From contig NZ_AUJB01000009.1 of NCBI RefSeq assembly GCF_000424005.1, positions 1 to 64,000 on the forward strand: a stretch of DNA of 64,000 nt, read 5' to 3'. The first letter of the stretch is position 1. Each line of letters starts with the position of its first letter. The notes beneath the pieces were generated by a model. It had not been told where the DNA came from, ran no database searches, and saw only the letters and a list, made by a program, of their open reading frames with translations. The position numbers and the translations under genes were made by a program. The stretch comes from Pseudobutyrivibrio ruminis CF1b (lineage in GTDB: Bacteria; Bacillota; Clostridia; Lachnospirales; Lachnospiraceae). Positions 1 to 8,660 of this stretch are shown here, piece by piece.

Positions 1-257
<257 letters not shown>

Positions 258-438
258 AAAAGTTTAATTCCGAATCAGTATAAAACTGACTTGTTTACTA
301 ATAAAGGTTTTTGTTTCGTCTTAGAAACTAAATGAATTTCAAGGATACATGTTTTAAAAACTTGTATTAATTCAAGGTTTGTTTCACTGTTCAGTTATCA
401 ATCTTCGCTTTGTTGTTGCTCTTAGCAGCAACTCGTTT

Positions 439-467
439 ATAGTATCACGATGTCGGCTGTTTGTCAA
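439..467 (-). promoter_or_regulatory. rRNA operon promoter P2
   Basis: On the minus strand a perfect -35 TTGACA (462-467) is separated by exactly 17 bases from -10 TACTAT (439-444). It lies about 180 bases upstream of the 16S start and downstream of P1, as in the usual tandem rrn promoter arrangement. Confidence 0.85.
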
Positions 468-552
468 CAACTATTTTGATTTATTTTTCAAAATCTTTTT
501 TAGAAAACTCAGTGTTTTCTAAGTCGTTACCGCTTTTTGCGGAACGAATAGT

Positions 553-581
553 ATAATATCATCAGCAAACCTTTTCGTCAA
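553..581 (-). promoter_or_regulatory. rRNA operon promoter P1
   Basis: On the minus strand, -35 TTGACG (576-581), a 17-base spacer and -10 TATTAT (553-558). The sequence upstream of the -35 (582-605) is A/T tract-rich on both strands and could act as an UP element. The promoter is just downstream of the stop of the CvpA-like gene. Confidence 0.82.
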
Positions 582-608
582 CACTTTTTTCGAAAAAAAT
601 TATTGTCT

Positions 609-1298
609 TTATATTCCGATAATTCGCTCAATTATGTTGGTTTCATATACCAATGTTAGTATGGGCTCTACCTGAGTTTTTTCTATTATAAGACTGCCCA
701 GTTCTGAAGCTGGAAAACAGTCTGCTAAATACATGCAGACCCAGGTGATCAAGATGCCTTCGCCAAAGCCTGCTATTATACCAAGAGTTTTATTTACTCC
801 TCGTATTCCTGGTACCAGGCCAAGGAGGGCTATTACTTTACTAAGTAAATATAGTGCAAGGGTACCTGCTATTACACTTATAACTATAGAAATACCATGT
901 ATCGCTGTCTCGCTTAACTCATGGGAGATAAGCTGTATAGTTGTATCTATAGAAGTCTCGATAGTCTCATCCAGCTTTTCCTTAACAGATGGGGGAACCA
1001 GCTTCATAACAGCATCTGTACCTGTCCCCTCTTCTTCCTGCTCAGATGATTCGTATTTATCTTTTAGATGTATGACTATACTTTCCTGAACCATGGTAGG
1101 TATTGGTGTATTAACATTAAGATAGTCAGAAACAACCCCGCAGGCAAAATTTACAAAACATATAAGGAATATCCATGATACAAGACCATAGATTATCCTT
1201 AACATACCTCTTTTTGCCCCTCTTATAATGCAAAAGAGCATTAATACTATGAAGACTATTAATACAGGGTTGCTAACCAAACGCTCAACATATTCCAT
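609..1298 (-). CDS. CvpA-family membrane protein
   Basis: A 229-residue membrane protein. It has two N-terminal hydrophobic segments (about residues 12-28 and 36-55), an acidic hydrophilic stretch (85-120), and two or three C-terminal hydrophobic segments. The order RGAKRGMLRIIYG after the first segment and PGIRGVNKTLG before the last match the CvpA/colicin V production family, which in Firmicutes are small multi-pass proteins of unclear function. The start ATG lies 1 nt after the stop of the upstream DUF5711-like gene, with AGGA about 10 nt upstream, so the two are translated from one message. Family assignment is by motif, not by search. Confidence 0.65.
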   Translation of the reverse strand: MEYVERLVSNPVLIVFIVLMLFCIIRGAKRGMLRIIYGLVSWIFLICFVNFACGVVSDYLNVNTPIPTMVQESIVIHLKDKYESSEQEEEGTGTDAVMKLVPPSVKEKLDETIETSIDTTIQLISHELSETAIHGISIVISVIAGTLALYLLSKVIALLGLVPGIRGVNKTLGIIAGFGEGILITWVCMYLADCFPASELGSLIIEKTQVEPILTLVYETNIIERIIGI

Positions 1299-1299
1299 A

Positions 1300-2517
1300 T
1301 TATTTCAATCCTATCTCTTCTGTTCTGCTTTCTTCTATTAAATAGTACCTTCTGGATGTGGCTCCAGGTATAACACTGTATACCTTCTCATCAAATGTAT
1401 ATTTGAATTTCTCAAATCCCTGAAGATTATAAATAGATATATTATTTCCGTCGCTTAAAAGGACCTCATTATTTTCCATCAAGGAAATATCAGTGAAACT
1501 CTCTGTAATTTCCTTAGTGGTAGTTTTAAGACCATATAAGTTGTAAACATTAAGCTGGTTTACAACCGTTCCATCTTCTAATGCTTCCTCGCAAACATAT
1601 CCAAAATGGGTATTATTATAGAAGATGCTCTTCATTTCCTCTGAGACATTTATTTCCTTGGCTACTGTTGCCCTGAGGTTGTTGTTAAAGACAATGATCT
1701 TTTTATCTGCAAATGCTAATGCTTTATCTTTATTAACAAATTCCACTTTTGGAATAAGGGTGCCAATATAGGTATAAGTAGCAACTATATTATCTACCTC
1801 TTCTTTTCCCTTATCTGTAAAGTCATAGAAAACAAGCTCAGAAGTGATATCGCCACCATTAACATTAATAATTGAAAGAAGTAATTTGGTTGCATCAGAA
1901 GAAAGGGCCATAGAAACAGGGAATCCTCTGTTCTCTGGGTGGATTTCACCTGATACAAGCAATGTTCCTGTTTTATCGTACATTTGGATATAGCTGGTGT
2001 TATTCTCCTGAAGCAGAAGGGCTACTGTACCCTGACCAGCAACTCTGGCATCGATAACAGGTATATTTGTGGAAATTTGGTTTACAAAACCCTTGTTAGA
2101 AAAAATATCTACCTCACTACCCTTTTTATCGTAGGCAATAATGTAATTTTCGCATGTATCGATAGCAGGATTAGTCATATCATAAGTATAATTCCAAATC
2201 AGCGAGCCGTCATAAGATGTATAAAATATGCCGTCTCCACTATATTTAAGAATGTTACCCTGGAAACTGCTATAAGTACTTTCGCCTGTATCTACTCTTT
2301 CCCATGTCTTGATTTCTTCATAATCATCATAGGTGCTGATAATCTTTATTACGATTACAGCTACGATGCTTAGAATCAAAAGAATGATTAAAAAGATATA
2401 TCTTTTCTTAGGTGGAGTGTAGTCATCCTCCGGTTCCTTTCTCTTTAAAATCGGTTCTTCCTGCTGTTCATCTTCTTCAGTTTGTTCTGGTATTTTGATT
2501 ATTTTAAAATCTTCCAT
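1300..2517 (-). CDS. DUF5711-like membrane-anchored beta-propeller protein
   Basis: A 405-residue protein with an acidic/basic cytoplasmic N-terminus (1-40), one transmembrane helix (about 41-60) and a large outside domain. That domain reads as repeated short beta strands with YDGS, YDKKG and FSNKG turns, as in WD/PQQ-like propellers. Type II orientation is predicted (positive residues before the helix). The overall plan matches DUF5711 proteins of Lachnospiraceae; function is unknown. It follows the glgB terminator and is coupled to the CvpA-like gene downstream, suggesting an envelope-related pair. Confidence 0.6.
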   Translation of the reverse strand: MEDFKIIKIPEQTEEDEQQEEPILKRKEPEDDYTPPKKRYIFLIILLILSIVAVIVIKIISTYDDYEEIKTWERVDTGESTYSSFQGNILKYSGDGIFYTSYDGSLIWNYTYDMTNPAIDTCENYIIAYDKKGSEVDIFSNKGFVNQISTNIPVIDARVAGQGTVALLLQENNTSYIQMYDKTGTLLVSGEIHPENRGFPVSMALSSDATKLLLSIINVNGGDITSELVFYDFTDKGKEEVDNIVATYTYIGTLIPKVEFVNKDKALAFADKKIIVFNNNLRATVAKEINVSEEMKSIFYNNTHFGYVCEEALEDGTVVNQLNVYNLYGLKTTTKEITESFTDISLMENNEVLLSDGNNISIYNLQGFEKFKYTFDEKVYSVIPGATSRRYYLIEESRTEEIGLK

Positions 2518-2547
2518 TATTTCTCTCTTATCTCAATTCCCTAAAAC

Positions 2548-2577
2548 TAAAGAAATGGGCTGCAGATCACAGCCCAT
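2548..2577 (-). terminator. Terminator after glgB
   Basis: On the minus strand an 8-bp stem ATGGGCTG/CAGCCCAT (arms 2555-2562 and 2570-2577) is followed by TTCTTTAGTTTT. It lies 10 bases beyond the glgB stop and before the next gene. Confidence 0.75.
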
Positions 2578-2586
2578 ATTTCTCAA

Positions 2587-4482
2587 TTAATATGTAAATA
2601 TCGCTACCTGATATGGTGCAAGTGGGAATGCTGCCGAATACTCTCTTCCGTCACATTCCTCTTTTCTTGGAAGAATAACCTCTGGGATTTTTCCTCCATT
2701 TCCACCGTATTCTTTATCCTCACTGTCTAAAATGAGCTTCATTTTTCTATTTGTAGGAACACCAACGCGATAATCCTCGTAATTCATTGGTGTCATGTTA
2801 ATTACAAATAACAAGTCGTTCTTTCCATTTTTTGACTTACGAACGAAACTAAAAATGCTTCGATAACCATCATTGGCATTGATCCATTCAAAACCGGCCC
2901 ATGATACATCCTGCTCATACATCGCTGGATACTCTTTGTAGATATGAAGAAGCTTTTTAAACATTCTGGATACATGTCTATGATTTGGATTGTCCAACAC
3001 GTACCAGTCAAGCTCTCTTGCTTCGCTCCATTCAGTACCCTGGGCAAAATCCTGACCCATGAAAAGAAGCTTCTTTCCAGGATGGCCCATCATAAATGCA
3101 TAACCTGCCATAAGGTTTTTGTATTTATCTACCTCAAGACCTGGCATCTTCGCAAGCATTGAGCCTTTCAAATGAACTACTTCATCGTGGCTCAGCACAA
3201 GAATATATCTCTCTGCCTCATTATAACTCATGGCAAAGGTCATTTTATTATGATTATCTTTTCTGAAATATGGATCCAACTTCATGTAATCGATGAAGTC
3301 ATGCATCCATCCCATGTTCCATTTATATGAGAAGTTTAATCCTCCATCTTCAACATCACCTGTGATCTTAGGCCATGCTGTAGACTCTTCGGCAATCATA
3401 ACCACACCTGGATTTCGTCCTCTGATAAGTGTATTAATATGTTTAAAGAACTCGATAGCTTCGAGATTTTCATTGCCGCCATGCTCGTTTGGAATCCACT
3501 GACCTGGCTTCTTGCCGTAGTCTAAGTAAAGCATAGATGCAACAGCATCTACTCTGAGGCCGTCGATATGATAATGCTCAACCCACTGTAAAGCACTACC
3601 AATAAGGAAATTCTTAACCTCTGATTTGCCGTAGTTGAAAATCTTTGTACCCCAGTCAGGGTGCTCACCCTTTTTAGGATCTGGGTATTCATATAATGGT
3701 CTTCCATCAAAATCAGCAAGTCCGTGAGCATCTTTAGGGAAATGAGCTGGAACCCAGTCAAGAATTACACCGATGCCATTTTTGTGAAGGTAATTTATAA
3801 GGTACATAAAGTCGTCAGGAGTGCCGTAACGTGAAGTTGGTGCGTAATAGCCTGTAACCTGATATCCCCATGAACCATCAAATGGATATTCAGAAATACC
3901 CATCAGCTCAACATGAGTATAACCCATGTCTAAAACATATTCTGTGAGACTGTGAGCAAACTCTTTGTAGCTATAGAAGCCGTCATTTTCCTCTCTTGGA
4001 TGTCTCTTCCAAGAACCTGGATGAACTTCGTAAATAGAAAGTGGCTTTTCCCAGAAATTTCCACTTTTACGCTGCTTCATCCAAGATGAGTCTGTCCATT
4101 TAAACTTTGTATTGTCATAGATAATAGACGCTGTGCCTGGGCGAAGCTCAGCGTATGTAGCATAAGGATCCGCCTTGTATAATTTTTCCCCATCCTCTGT
4201 GTAGATGAGATATTTATACAGCTGACCTTCCTTTGCTTCTGGTATAAATGTTTCGAATACACCCTGACTTTCAGGTTCTACTCTCTGCATGAAATTTCTG
4301 GTTTCATCCCAGTTGTTAAACTCTCCAATAACTGCAACTCTGCTGGCATGAGGTGCCCATACATCAAAATAAAAGCCGTTATCTTTGCCCTTCTTACCCT
4401 TGTGGGCTCCGAGCTTTTTATAGATGTCGTAATGAGTCCCCTGTCCAAATAAATAACCGTCTAAGTCTGTAAAATTACTCAT
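2587..4482 (-). CDS. glgB: 1,4-alpha-glucan branching enzyme GlgB
   Basis: A 631-residue GH13 enzyme that makes alpha-1,6 branches in glycogen. An N-terminal CBM48-like domain (about 30-125, with the typical FDVWAPHASRV and GEFNNWD) precedes the (beta/alpha)8 barrel. Catalytic motifs are intact: nucleophile Asp312 in GLRVDAVASM, general acid Glu365 in MIAEEST, and SHDEV with Asp433. The length is normal for the family. It is downstream of the TPR/AAA+ gene with a 26-base gap, so probably co-transcribed, and is closed by a terminator. No other glg genes are in the window, but a second GH13 enzyme lies at 13.9-15.2 kb, consistent with storage-glycan metabolism. Confidence 0.95.
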   Translation of the reverse strand: MSNFTDLDGYLFGQGTHYDIYKKLGAHKGKKGKDNGFYFDVWAPHASRVAVIGEFNNWDETRNFMQRVEPESQGVFETFIPEAKEGQLYKYLIYTEDGEKLYKADPYATYAELRPGTASIIYDNTKFKWTDSSWMKQRKSGNFWEKPLSIYEVHPGSWKRHPREENDGFYSYKEFAHSLTEYVLDMGYTHVELMGISEYPFDGSWGYQVTGYYAPTSRYGTPDDFMYLINYLHKNGIGVILDWVPAHFPKDAHGLADFDGRPLYEYPDPKKGEHPDWGTKIFNYGKSEVKNFLIGSALQWVEHYHIDGLRVDAVASMLYLDYGKKPGQWIPNEHGGNENLEAIEFFKHINTLIRGRNPGVVMIAEESTAWPKITGDVEDGGLNFSYKWNMGWMHDFIDYMKLDPYFRKDNHNKMTFAMSYNEAERYILVLSHDEVVHLKGSMLAKMPGLEVDKYKNLMAGYAFMMGHPGKKLLFMGQDFAQGTEWSEARELDWYVLDNPNHRHVSRMFKKLLHIYKEYPAMYEQDVSWAGFEWINANDGYRSIFSFVRKSKNGKNDLLFVINMTPMNYEDYRVGVPTNRKMKLILDSEDKEYGGNGGKIPEVILPRKEECDGREYSAAFPLAPYQVAIFTY

Positions 4483-4508
4483 GCCTTGTGCTCTCCCCTA
4501 ATTATTTA

Positions 4509-7217
4509 TTATTTGTCAAAATCCTTCTCTTTCAAGATGATATTGCCATCTCTGTCATATTTTGGCTTGTTGAAGAATCCACCTCTTGTGGACTTTTCAA
4601 TAGCTCCATCCATAATCTCTGCGACTTCCTTGATAGTAGTAGCATGATTGTATCGACCAATAAGATTGATTCGGTTGTATAATGCCAAAACACCCATATC
4701 ATCGATGGTGCATCCTGCTTCATATGCATAAGTTCTGGCGAAGGAAACTAACTCATCAATAGTAAAGGCTGGAATAACAATTTTTTCTGTGAAACGCTTT
4801 GCAAAAGAACTATCCTTTGAAAGTGCCTTTTCAACACCTCTTTTGTTATCCTCAATGATAAGAATAGTGCCTGTGTTATCCTGCTCCATAAGGAGTGAAA
4901 GTGTAACAGCTGTTTCCTTTGAAATCTCGCCTGCTGTTTCGATGATAAGACATCCACCCTGAATCTTTGAATAAAGCTTCTGGATGTCCTTCTCATTAAG
5001 CTTTTCGCCGGAAATCTTTCCGATTCCACCCTTTGGATATCCTGTTTTCTTTTCAAGTACCTTTATGATGCTGGTAGCCATCTGTGTCTTTCCTGAACCT
5101 GGCTCGCCAACAATAACAATATTTCCACCCTTTAACTCAGGCTGCTTGATTCTCTCTACAGCACCTGTAAGAACCTGCACAATACTTTCTTTCATTCCGC
5201 TGATTGGAAGGAAATATGAGAAGGTCTCTAAATCTTCAGCATCAAGATTGTAATCTGGAATTTCTTCCTTTATAGCGTTTGAAAGGACGCTTTCATCAAC
5301 AAGCTCTGCTATTTCCTGAGGCTCGAGCACGTTCTCTGAAATGATTGGAAGCTCTTCCTGAATCACTTCTTCCAGCTCTGCTGCAATCTCAGGTTCATTT
5401 TCAATCATAGCTTCAGATTCTGGATAAACCTCAACTGCGCTTTCTGAATAGCTTTCAGAAGCCTCTGGAAGCTCGGCTAACAAATCCTCTGGTATCTCGA
5501 TAATTGGAAGTTCTATGTCATCGATGTTAATCTCTGCTTCCTGAATATCAGTAGTATCAACAACTGGCTCTTCTGGAATTTCCTGCTGTATTTCCTCCTG
5601 AATCTTATCTTCCTCACCGATAGTTAATCTATCGATTTCCTGCTGCAACATTTTATTTACATCAGCAATCAGTTCTGATGCTTCTTTTAAATCCACTTCG
5701 TCCTCTTCTCCCTCGTCTAATATAGGTGGCTCCCAATTTGTTGTATCATTAAGAACCTCTCCCGCTGCCTGTACAATTCCGCCGGCTGCTGCAGCACCAA
5801 AAACTGCTGCTCCATCCTCAGCCTTTACAATTGGAATATCAATAGAGCCAAGCTCTAAGCCGTCAACGCCAAGCTTTGGAATTGAAAATCCTGCTTCTTT
5901 TTCTTCCTCAACAGGCTCCTCTTCCTCTGAAGCTGTCACTTCTTCTGGAATCTCTATCTGTGGGGCTACCTCTTCAACAGGAGCTGCTGTGGCTACAAAA
6001 TCTGTATTTGAAAGGTATTCCTCTTTAAGTAAGTCTGAGGAAGTCATACCTGCGTTAAGCTTTGACATAGCTCCCTCGAGACGATTAAGGACATTATTTG
6101 CTTCTCTAAGAGCCTTTGCTCTTGCGCTTTCAAGCTCTTTTTCCTTTGCATCTTCCATAGCTGCTTCTGCAGCTCTTTTTGTCTTTTCCCACTCTGCAAG
6201 GACATCTTCGATTGTCATCTGACCTTCGATTTGTTCCTCTGTCTCAGTGCTTTCATCGTCAAGGATAAGGCTAATCTGACCGTCATAGCCTTCCTCAAGA
6301 TACTGCTGGAAAGTGTCGTTTACAGAGAATTTGTCTGTTTCCTCAGCTACAGGAGCCTCCTCTTCAGTTACCTGAAGATATGGGATTTCTTCCACGAGAG
6401 TCTTAATAGCTTCTACATTTTCACTAACCTCTCCTGTGTCTGTGGCCTTCATGATTTCATCGATACTCTTTTTAATTTCTGCCTGAAGGTTAATAGTGTC
6501 GAAACGCTCTGGACCTTCTGGAAGCTTTATATTTGCAATAGCAGGGAGGATCTCACTGGATTCTGCCACTGGCTTAGGTGTGATTTCTACAATTCCGTCT
6601 TTCTTCTGCTGGAGGCTACGGTATTTATCCTCCTGAACCTTATCAAGTGGCTGGTAAAGCATCTTAAGCTCAAGTGCTCGTTCTACAACCGGGCCATCGC
6701 CAAACCAAAGAATGATTTCATCGCAAAGGCTGATACATTTATCTGCCTGGTTTGTCTTGTGATATAAATAAGCAAGCTCATAAGCCCACTCCTCGATAAA
6801 ATCATTTTCCTTGAGCTGCTCAAGGATAGTGATAAGAGTGGCTGAGTCTGCACCTTTAGCTGTATTAATATTATATTTCAGGATATATTTGAGACTATCG
6901 TGAGGAGCTATCTGTACAAATTCGTTGTAGTACTCCTGAGCTTCGTCTAATTCCTTTAATTTGATGGAAATCATACAAAGCTTGTACAGAATCATTCTTC
7001 CGATAGGAGAACGCTCATGGGCAAGCAAAAGCAAGTCCCTTGCCTCATCAATTTTCCCTGCAGCTTCATAAGATTCACTTCCTGCGATAAGGTCATTGAT
7101 GTTGTGGACTTTTCGCCAATTTATGGTATCGGCAATTGCCATTGCATCAGCAAATTTATTATTTGAGACGAGAGATTTCATCTCTTCAATTCGATTTCTG
7201 TATTCCATTTTTTCCAC
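4509..7217 (-). CDS. TPR/AAA+ ATPase with long acidic linker
   Basis: About 902 residues from a GTG at 7217, placed 9 nt after GGAG; the reading frame is open a little further upstream, but that TTG lies inside the Shine-Dalgarno sequence. Three parts are visible. An N-terminal helical-repeat region (about 1-200) has TPR-like pairs. A low-complexity Glu/Ala/Ile-rich linker (about 240-650) is probably disordered. A C-terminal AAA+ domain has Walker A GEPGSGKTQ, sensor-1-like TILIIEDN and an Arg-finger-like AKRFTEKIVIP, resembling CbxX/SpoVK ATPases. The Walker B region reads GGCLIIETAGE, lacking the usual Asp-Glu pair, so ATP hydrolysis may be impaired. It sits upstream of glgB. Function is not known. 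Confidence 0.7.
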   Translation of the reverse strand: MEKMEYRNRIEEMKSLVSNNKFADAMAIADTINWRKVHNINDLIAGSESYEAAGKIDEARDLLLLAHERSPIGRMILYKLCMISIKLKELDEAQEYYNEFVQIAPHDSLKYILKYNINTAKGADSATLITILEQLKENDFIEEWAYELAYLYHKTNQADKCISLCDEIILWFGDGPVVERALELKMLYQPLDKVQEDKYRSLQQKKDGIVEITPKPVAESSEILPAIANIKLPEGPERFDTINLQAEIKKSIDEIMKATDTGEVSENVEAIKTLVEEIPYLQVTEEEAPVAEETDKFSVNDTFQQYLEEGYDGQISLILDDESTETEEQIEGQMTIEDVLAEWEKTKRAAEAAMEDAKEKELESARAKALREANNVLNRLEGAMSKLNAGMTSSDLLKEEYLSNTDFVATAAPVEEVAPQIEIPEEVTASEEEEPVEEEKEAGFSIPKLGVDGLELGSIDIPIVKAEDGAAVFGAAAAGGIVQAAGEVLNDTTNWEPPILDEGEEDEVDLKEASELIADVNKMLQQEIDRLTIGEEDKIQEEIQQEIPEEPVVDTTDIQEAEINIDDIELPIIEIPEDLLAELPEASESYSESAVEVYPESEAMIENEPEIAAELEEVIQEELPIISENVLEPQEIAELVDESVLSNAIKEEIPDYNLDAEDLETFSYFLPISGMKESIVQVLTGAVERIKQPELKGGNIVIVGEPGSGKTQMATSIIKVLEKKTGYPKGGIGKISGEKLNEKDIQKLYSKIQGGCLIIETAGEISKETAVTLSLLMEQDNTGTILIIEDNKRGVEKALSKDSSFAKRFTEKIVIPAFTIDELVSFARTYAYEAGCTIDDMGVLALYNRINLIGRYNHATTIKEVAEIMDGAIEKSTRGGFFNKPKYDRDGNIILKEKDFDK

Positions 7218-7283
7218 TACTTTATTCTCCAAAACTACATACTTATAGTTATAAGAATTTTATCATACGTTAAATCTAAAATC

Positions 7284-7313
7284 AAAAAAACCGGGATGAA
7301 AATCCCAGTTTTT
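7284..7313 (-). terminator. Terminator after the AI-2E-family gene
   Basis: The inverted repeat AAAACCGGGAT/ATCCCAGTTTT (one mismatch) has a GAAA loop on the plus strand. Flanking A and T runs make it terminator-like in both directions. It is 7 bases beyond the stop of the minus-strand gene at 7320-8642 and upstream of the AAA+ gene. Confidence 0.75.
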
Positions 7314-7319
7314 AGATTA

Positions 7320-8642
7320 TTATTTTGTATTAGATTTTTTATGTTTAATGCCTCGTCTTCGAGCCTTTTTCTCTTCATCATGGAATGGTGAATAAGGCAC
7401 CAGACTATTGTTCTCAATGTCTATATGATCAAGAGAAATATATTCAGATGTCTCCTCTGGGAAACCGCGGCGCTTAACCATATATCTGGCAAGCTTGCCT
7501 GCTATGTAGTAGATAATGGCAACAATAGGAACGGCAATGAGCATTCCCCAGAATCCGAAGTATCCTCCACCTAAAACAACGGCAAATACTACCCAGAAAG
7601 ATGATATACCTGTGGAATCCCCAAGAATCTTTGGACCTATAAGATTTCCATCTATCTGCTGCAAAATAAGTATAAATATCAGGAAATATATTCCCTTCTT
7701 AGGCTCTGTCAGGAAAATAATCAATACCGTAGGAACGGCACCAATATATGGACCAAAAACAGGAACGATATTTGTAACACCAATTATTGCTGATACCAGT
7801 ATTGGATAAGGCATCTTCATAATCAGGCAGCTGATATAGCAAATGATACCAATTATTATGGAATCAATGATTTTTCCAATGATAAAGCCATAAAAGATAT
7901 CTCCTGATTTTCTGCTAATCTCTAAAATGATATTGGCATAATCAGGCTTGAAAAGTCCGCAAATAAGCTTTTTGGCCTGACCCTTAAACATCTCCTTTGA
8001 AAGAAGAACGTAAATGGATACAAATGCGCCAATTATCAGGTTAATAAATATCTTTCCGATAGAGAGCACACTTGATGTGATGGTGGTCATCATTTTAGAC
8101 TGATCATAATCAATGTACTGCTCAAGAAAATCCAGTCCTTCCTCCATGAGGTCACCAATTTTATATTCCTTTGCCTGCATGAGGGCTTCTTCATATTTGC
8201 CCTTGGTTACATAATTACAGTAATCCAGTACTGCTGCAGCCTGGTTATCGATATGATTGGCCAGGTAGACTATTGTATTTATAAGATTTGGCAGCACGGT
8301 AGCAATTATGTATATAACCACTCCACCAAGAACTACAAGGGAGATAATTGATGAAACCACCCTGTTGACTCTTTCTGCTGTCTGTGGGTTCTTACAAATA
8401 AATTTGAAAGGTTTGTCTAAACGTTTCTCTAAAAAGACCATCAGCGGATTCATGAGAAAGGCCATGGCAAATCCCATAAAAATCGGCTGAACTACGGTTA
8501 AAAGGTGGTCAATAGCCAGGGATACACTTCGATTATTCTTAAGAAGGAAATAGAAGATAATGATAATGAATGCCGCATAAATGTAGCCTCTGATCTTCTT
8601 TCTTCTAAGTTTTTCCTCTAATTCATAGCGATCCTCTGGCAT
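7320..8642 (-). CDS. AI-2E family transporter (PerM-like)
   Basis: A 440-residue multi-pass membrane protein with about eight hydrophobic segments: two near residues 18-65, one near 95-115, and the rest between 195 and 370. The C-terminal half carries signatures of the AI-2E/PerM (UPF0118) family: a GVTNIVPVFGPYIGAVPT-type segment, LQQIDGNLIGPKILG, and a Gly-rich FGFWGMLIAVP helix. Members export varied small molecules or ions; the substrate cannot be read from sequence. The C-terminal tail is basic (KARRRGIKHKKS). The start has a strong GGAGGG ribosome-binding site. Confidence 0.85.
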   Translation of the reverse strand: MPEDRYELEEKLRRKKIRGYIYAAFIIIIFYFLLKNNRSVSLAIDHLLTVVQPIFMGFAMAFLMNPLMVFLEKRLDKPFKFICKNPQTAERVNRVVSSIISLVVLGGVVIYIIATVLPNLINTIVYLANHIDNQAAAVLDYCNYVTKGKYEEALMQAKEYKIGDLMEEGLDFLEQYIDYDQSKMMTTITSSVLSIGKIFINLIIGAFVSIYVLLSKEMFKGQAKKLICGLFKPDYANIILEISRKSGDIFYGFIIGKIIDSIIIGIICYISCLIMKMPYPILVSAIIGVTNIVPVFGPYIGAVPTVLIIFLTEPKKGIYFLIFILILQQIDGNLIGPKILGDSTGISSFWVVFAVVLGGGYFGFWGMLIAVPIVAIIYYIAGKLARYMVKRRGFPEETSEYISLDHIDIENNSLVPYSPFHDEEKKARRRGIKHKKSNTK

Positions 8643-8660
8643 ATTACCCTCCCTAAATAA

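Larger units (their letters stand above)
258..608 (-). promoter_or_regulatory. rRNA operon promoter and leader region
   Basis: This 351-base stretch has no gene. It holds two tandem sigma-A promoters for the minus-strand rRNA operon (listed separately) and a leader of about 180 nt. The leader contains a GATTGATAACTGAACAG segment (complement of about 378-394), resembling the GA-rich stretch that precedes 16S in many Firmicutes, where boxA-type antitermination signals lie. No ORF of note is visible. Confidence 0.75.

Noticed and set aside
6231-6767. 178-codon plus-strand ORF inside the TPR/AAA+ gene
   Set aside because: Antisense to the real gene; low-complexity Cys/Phe/Leu composition typical of shadows.
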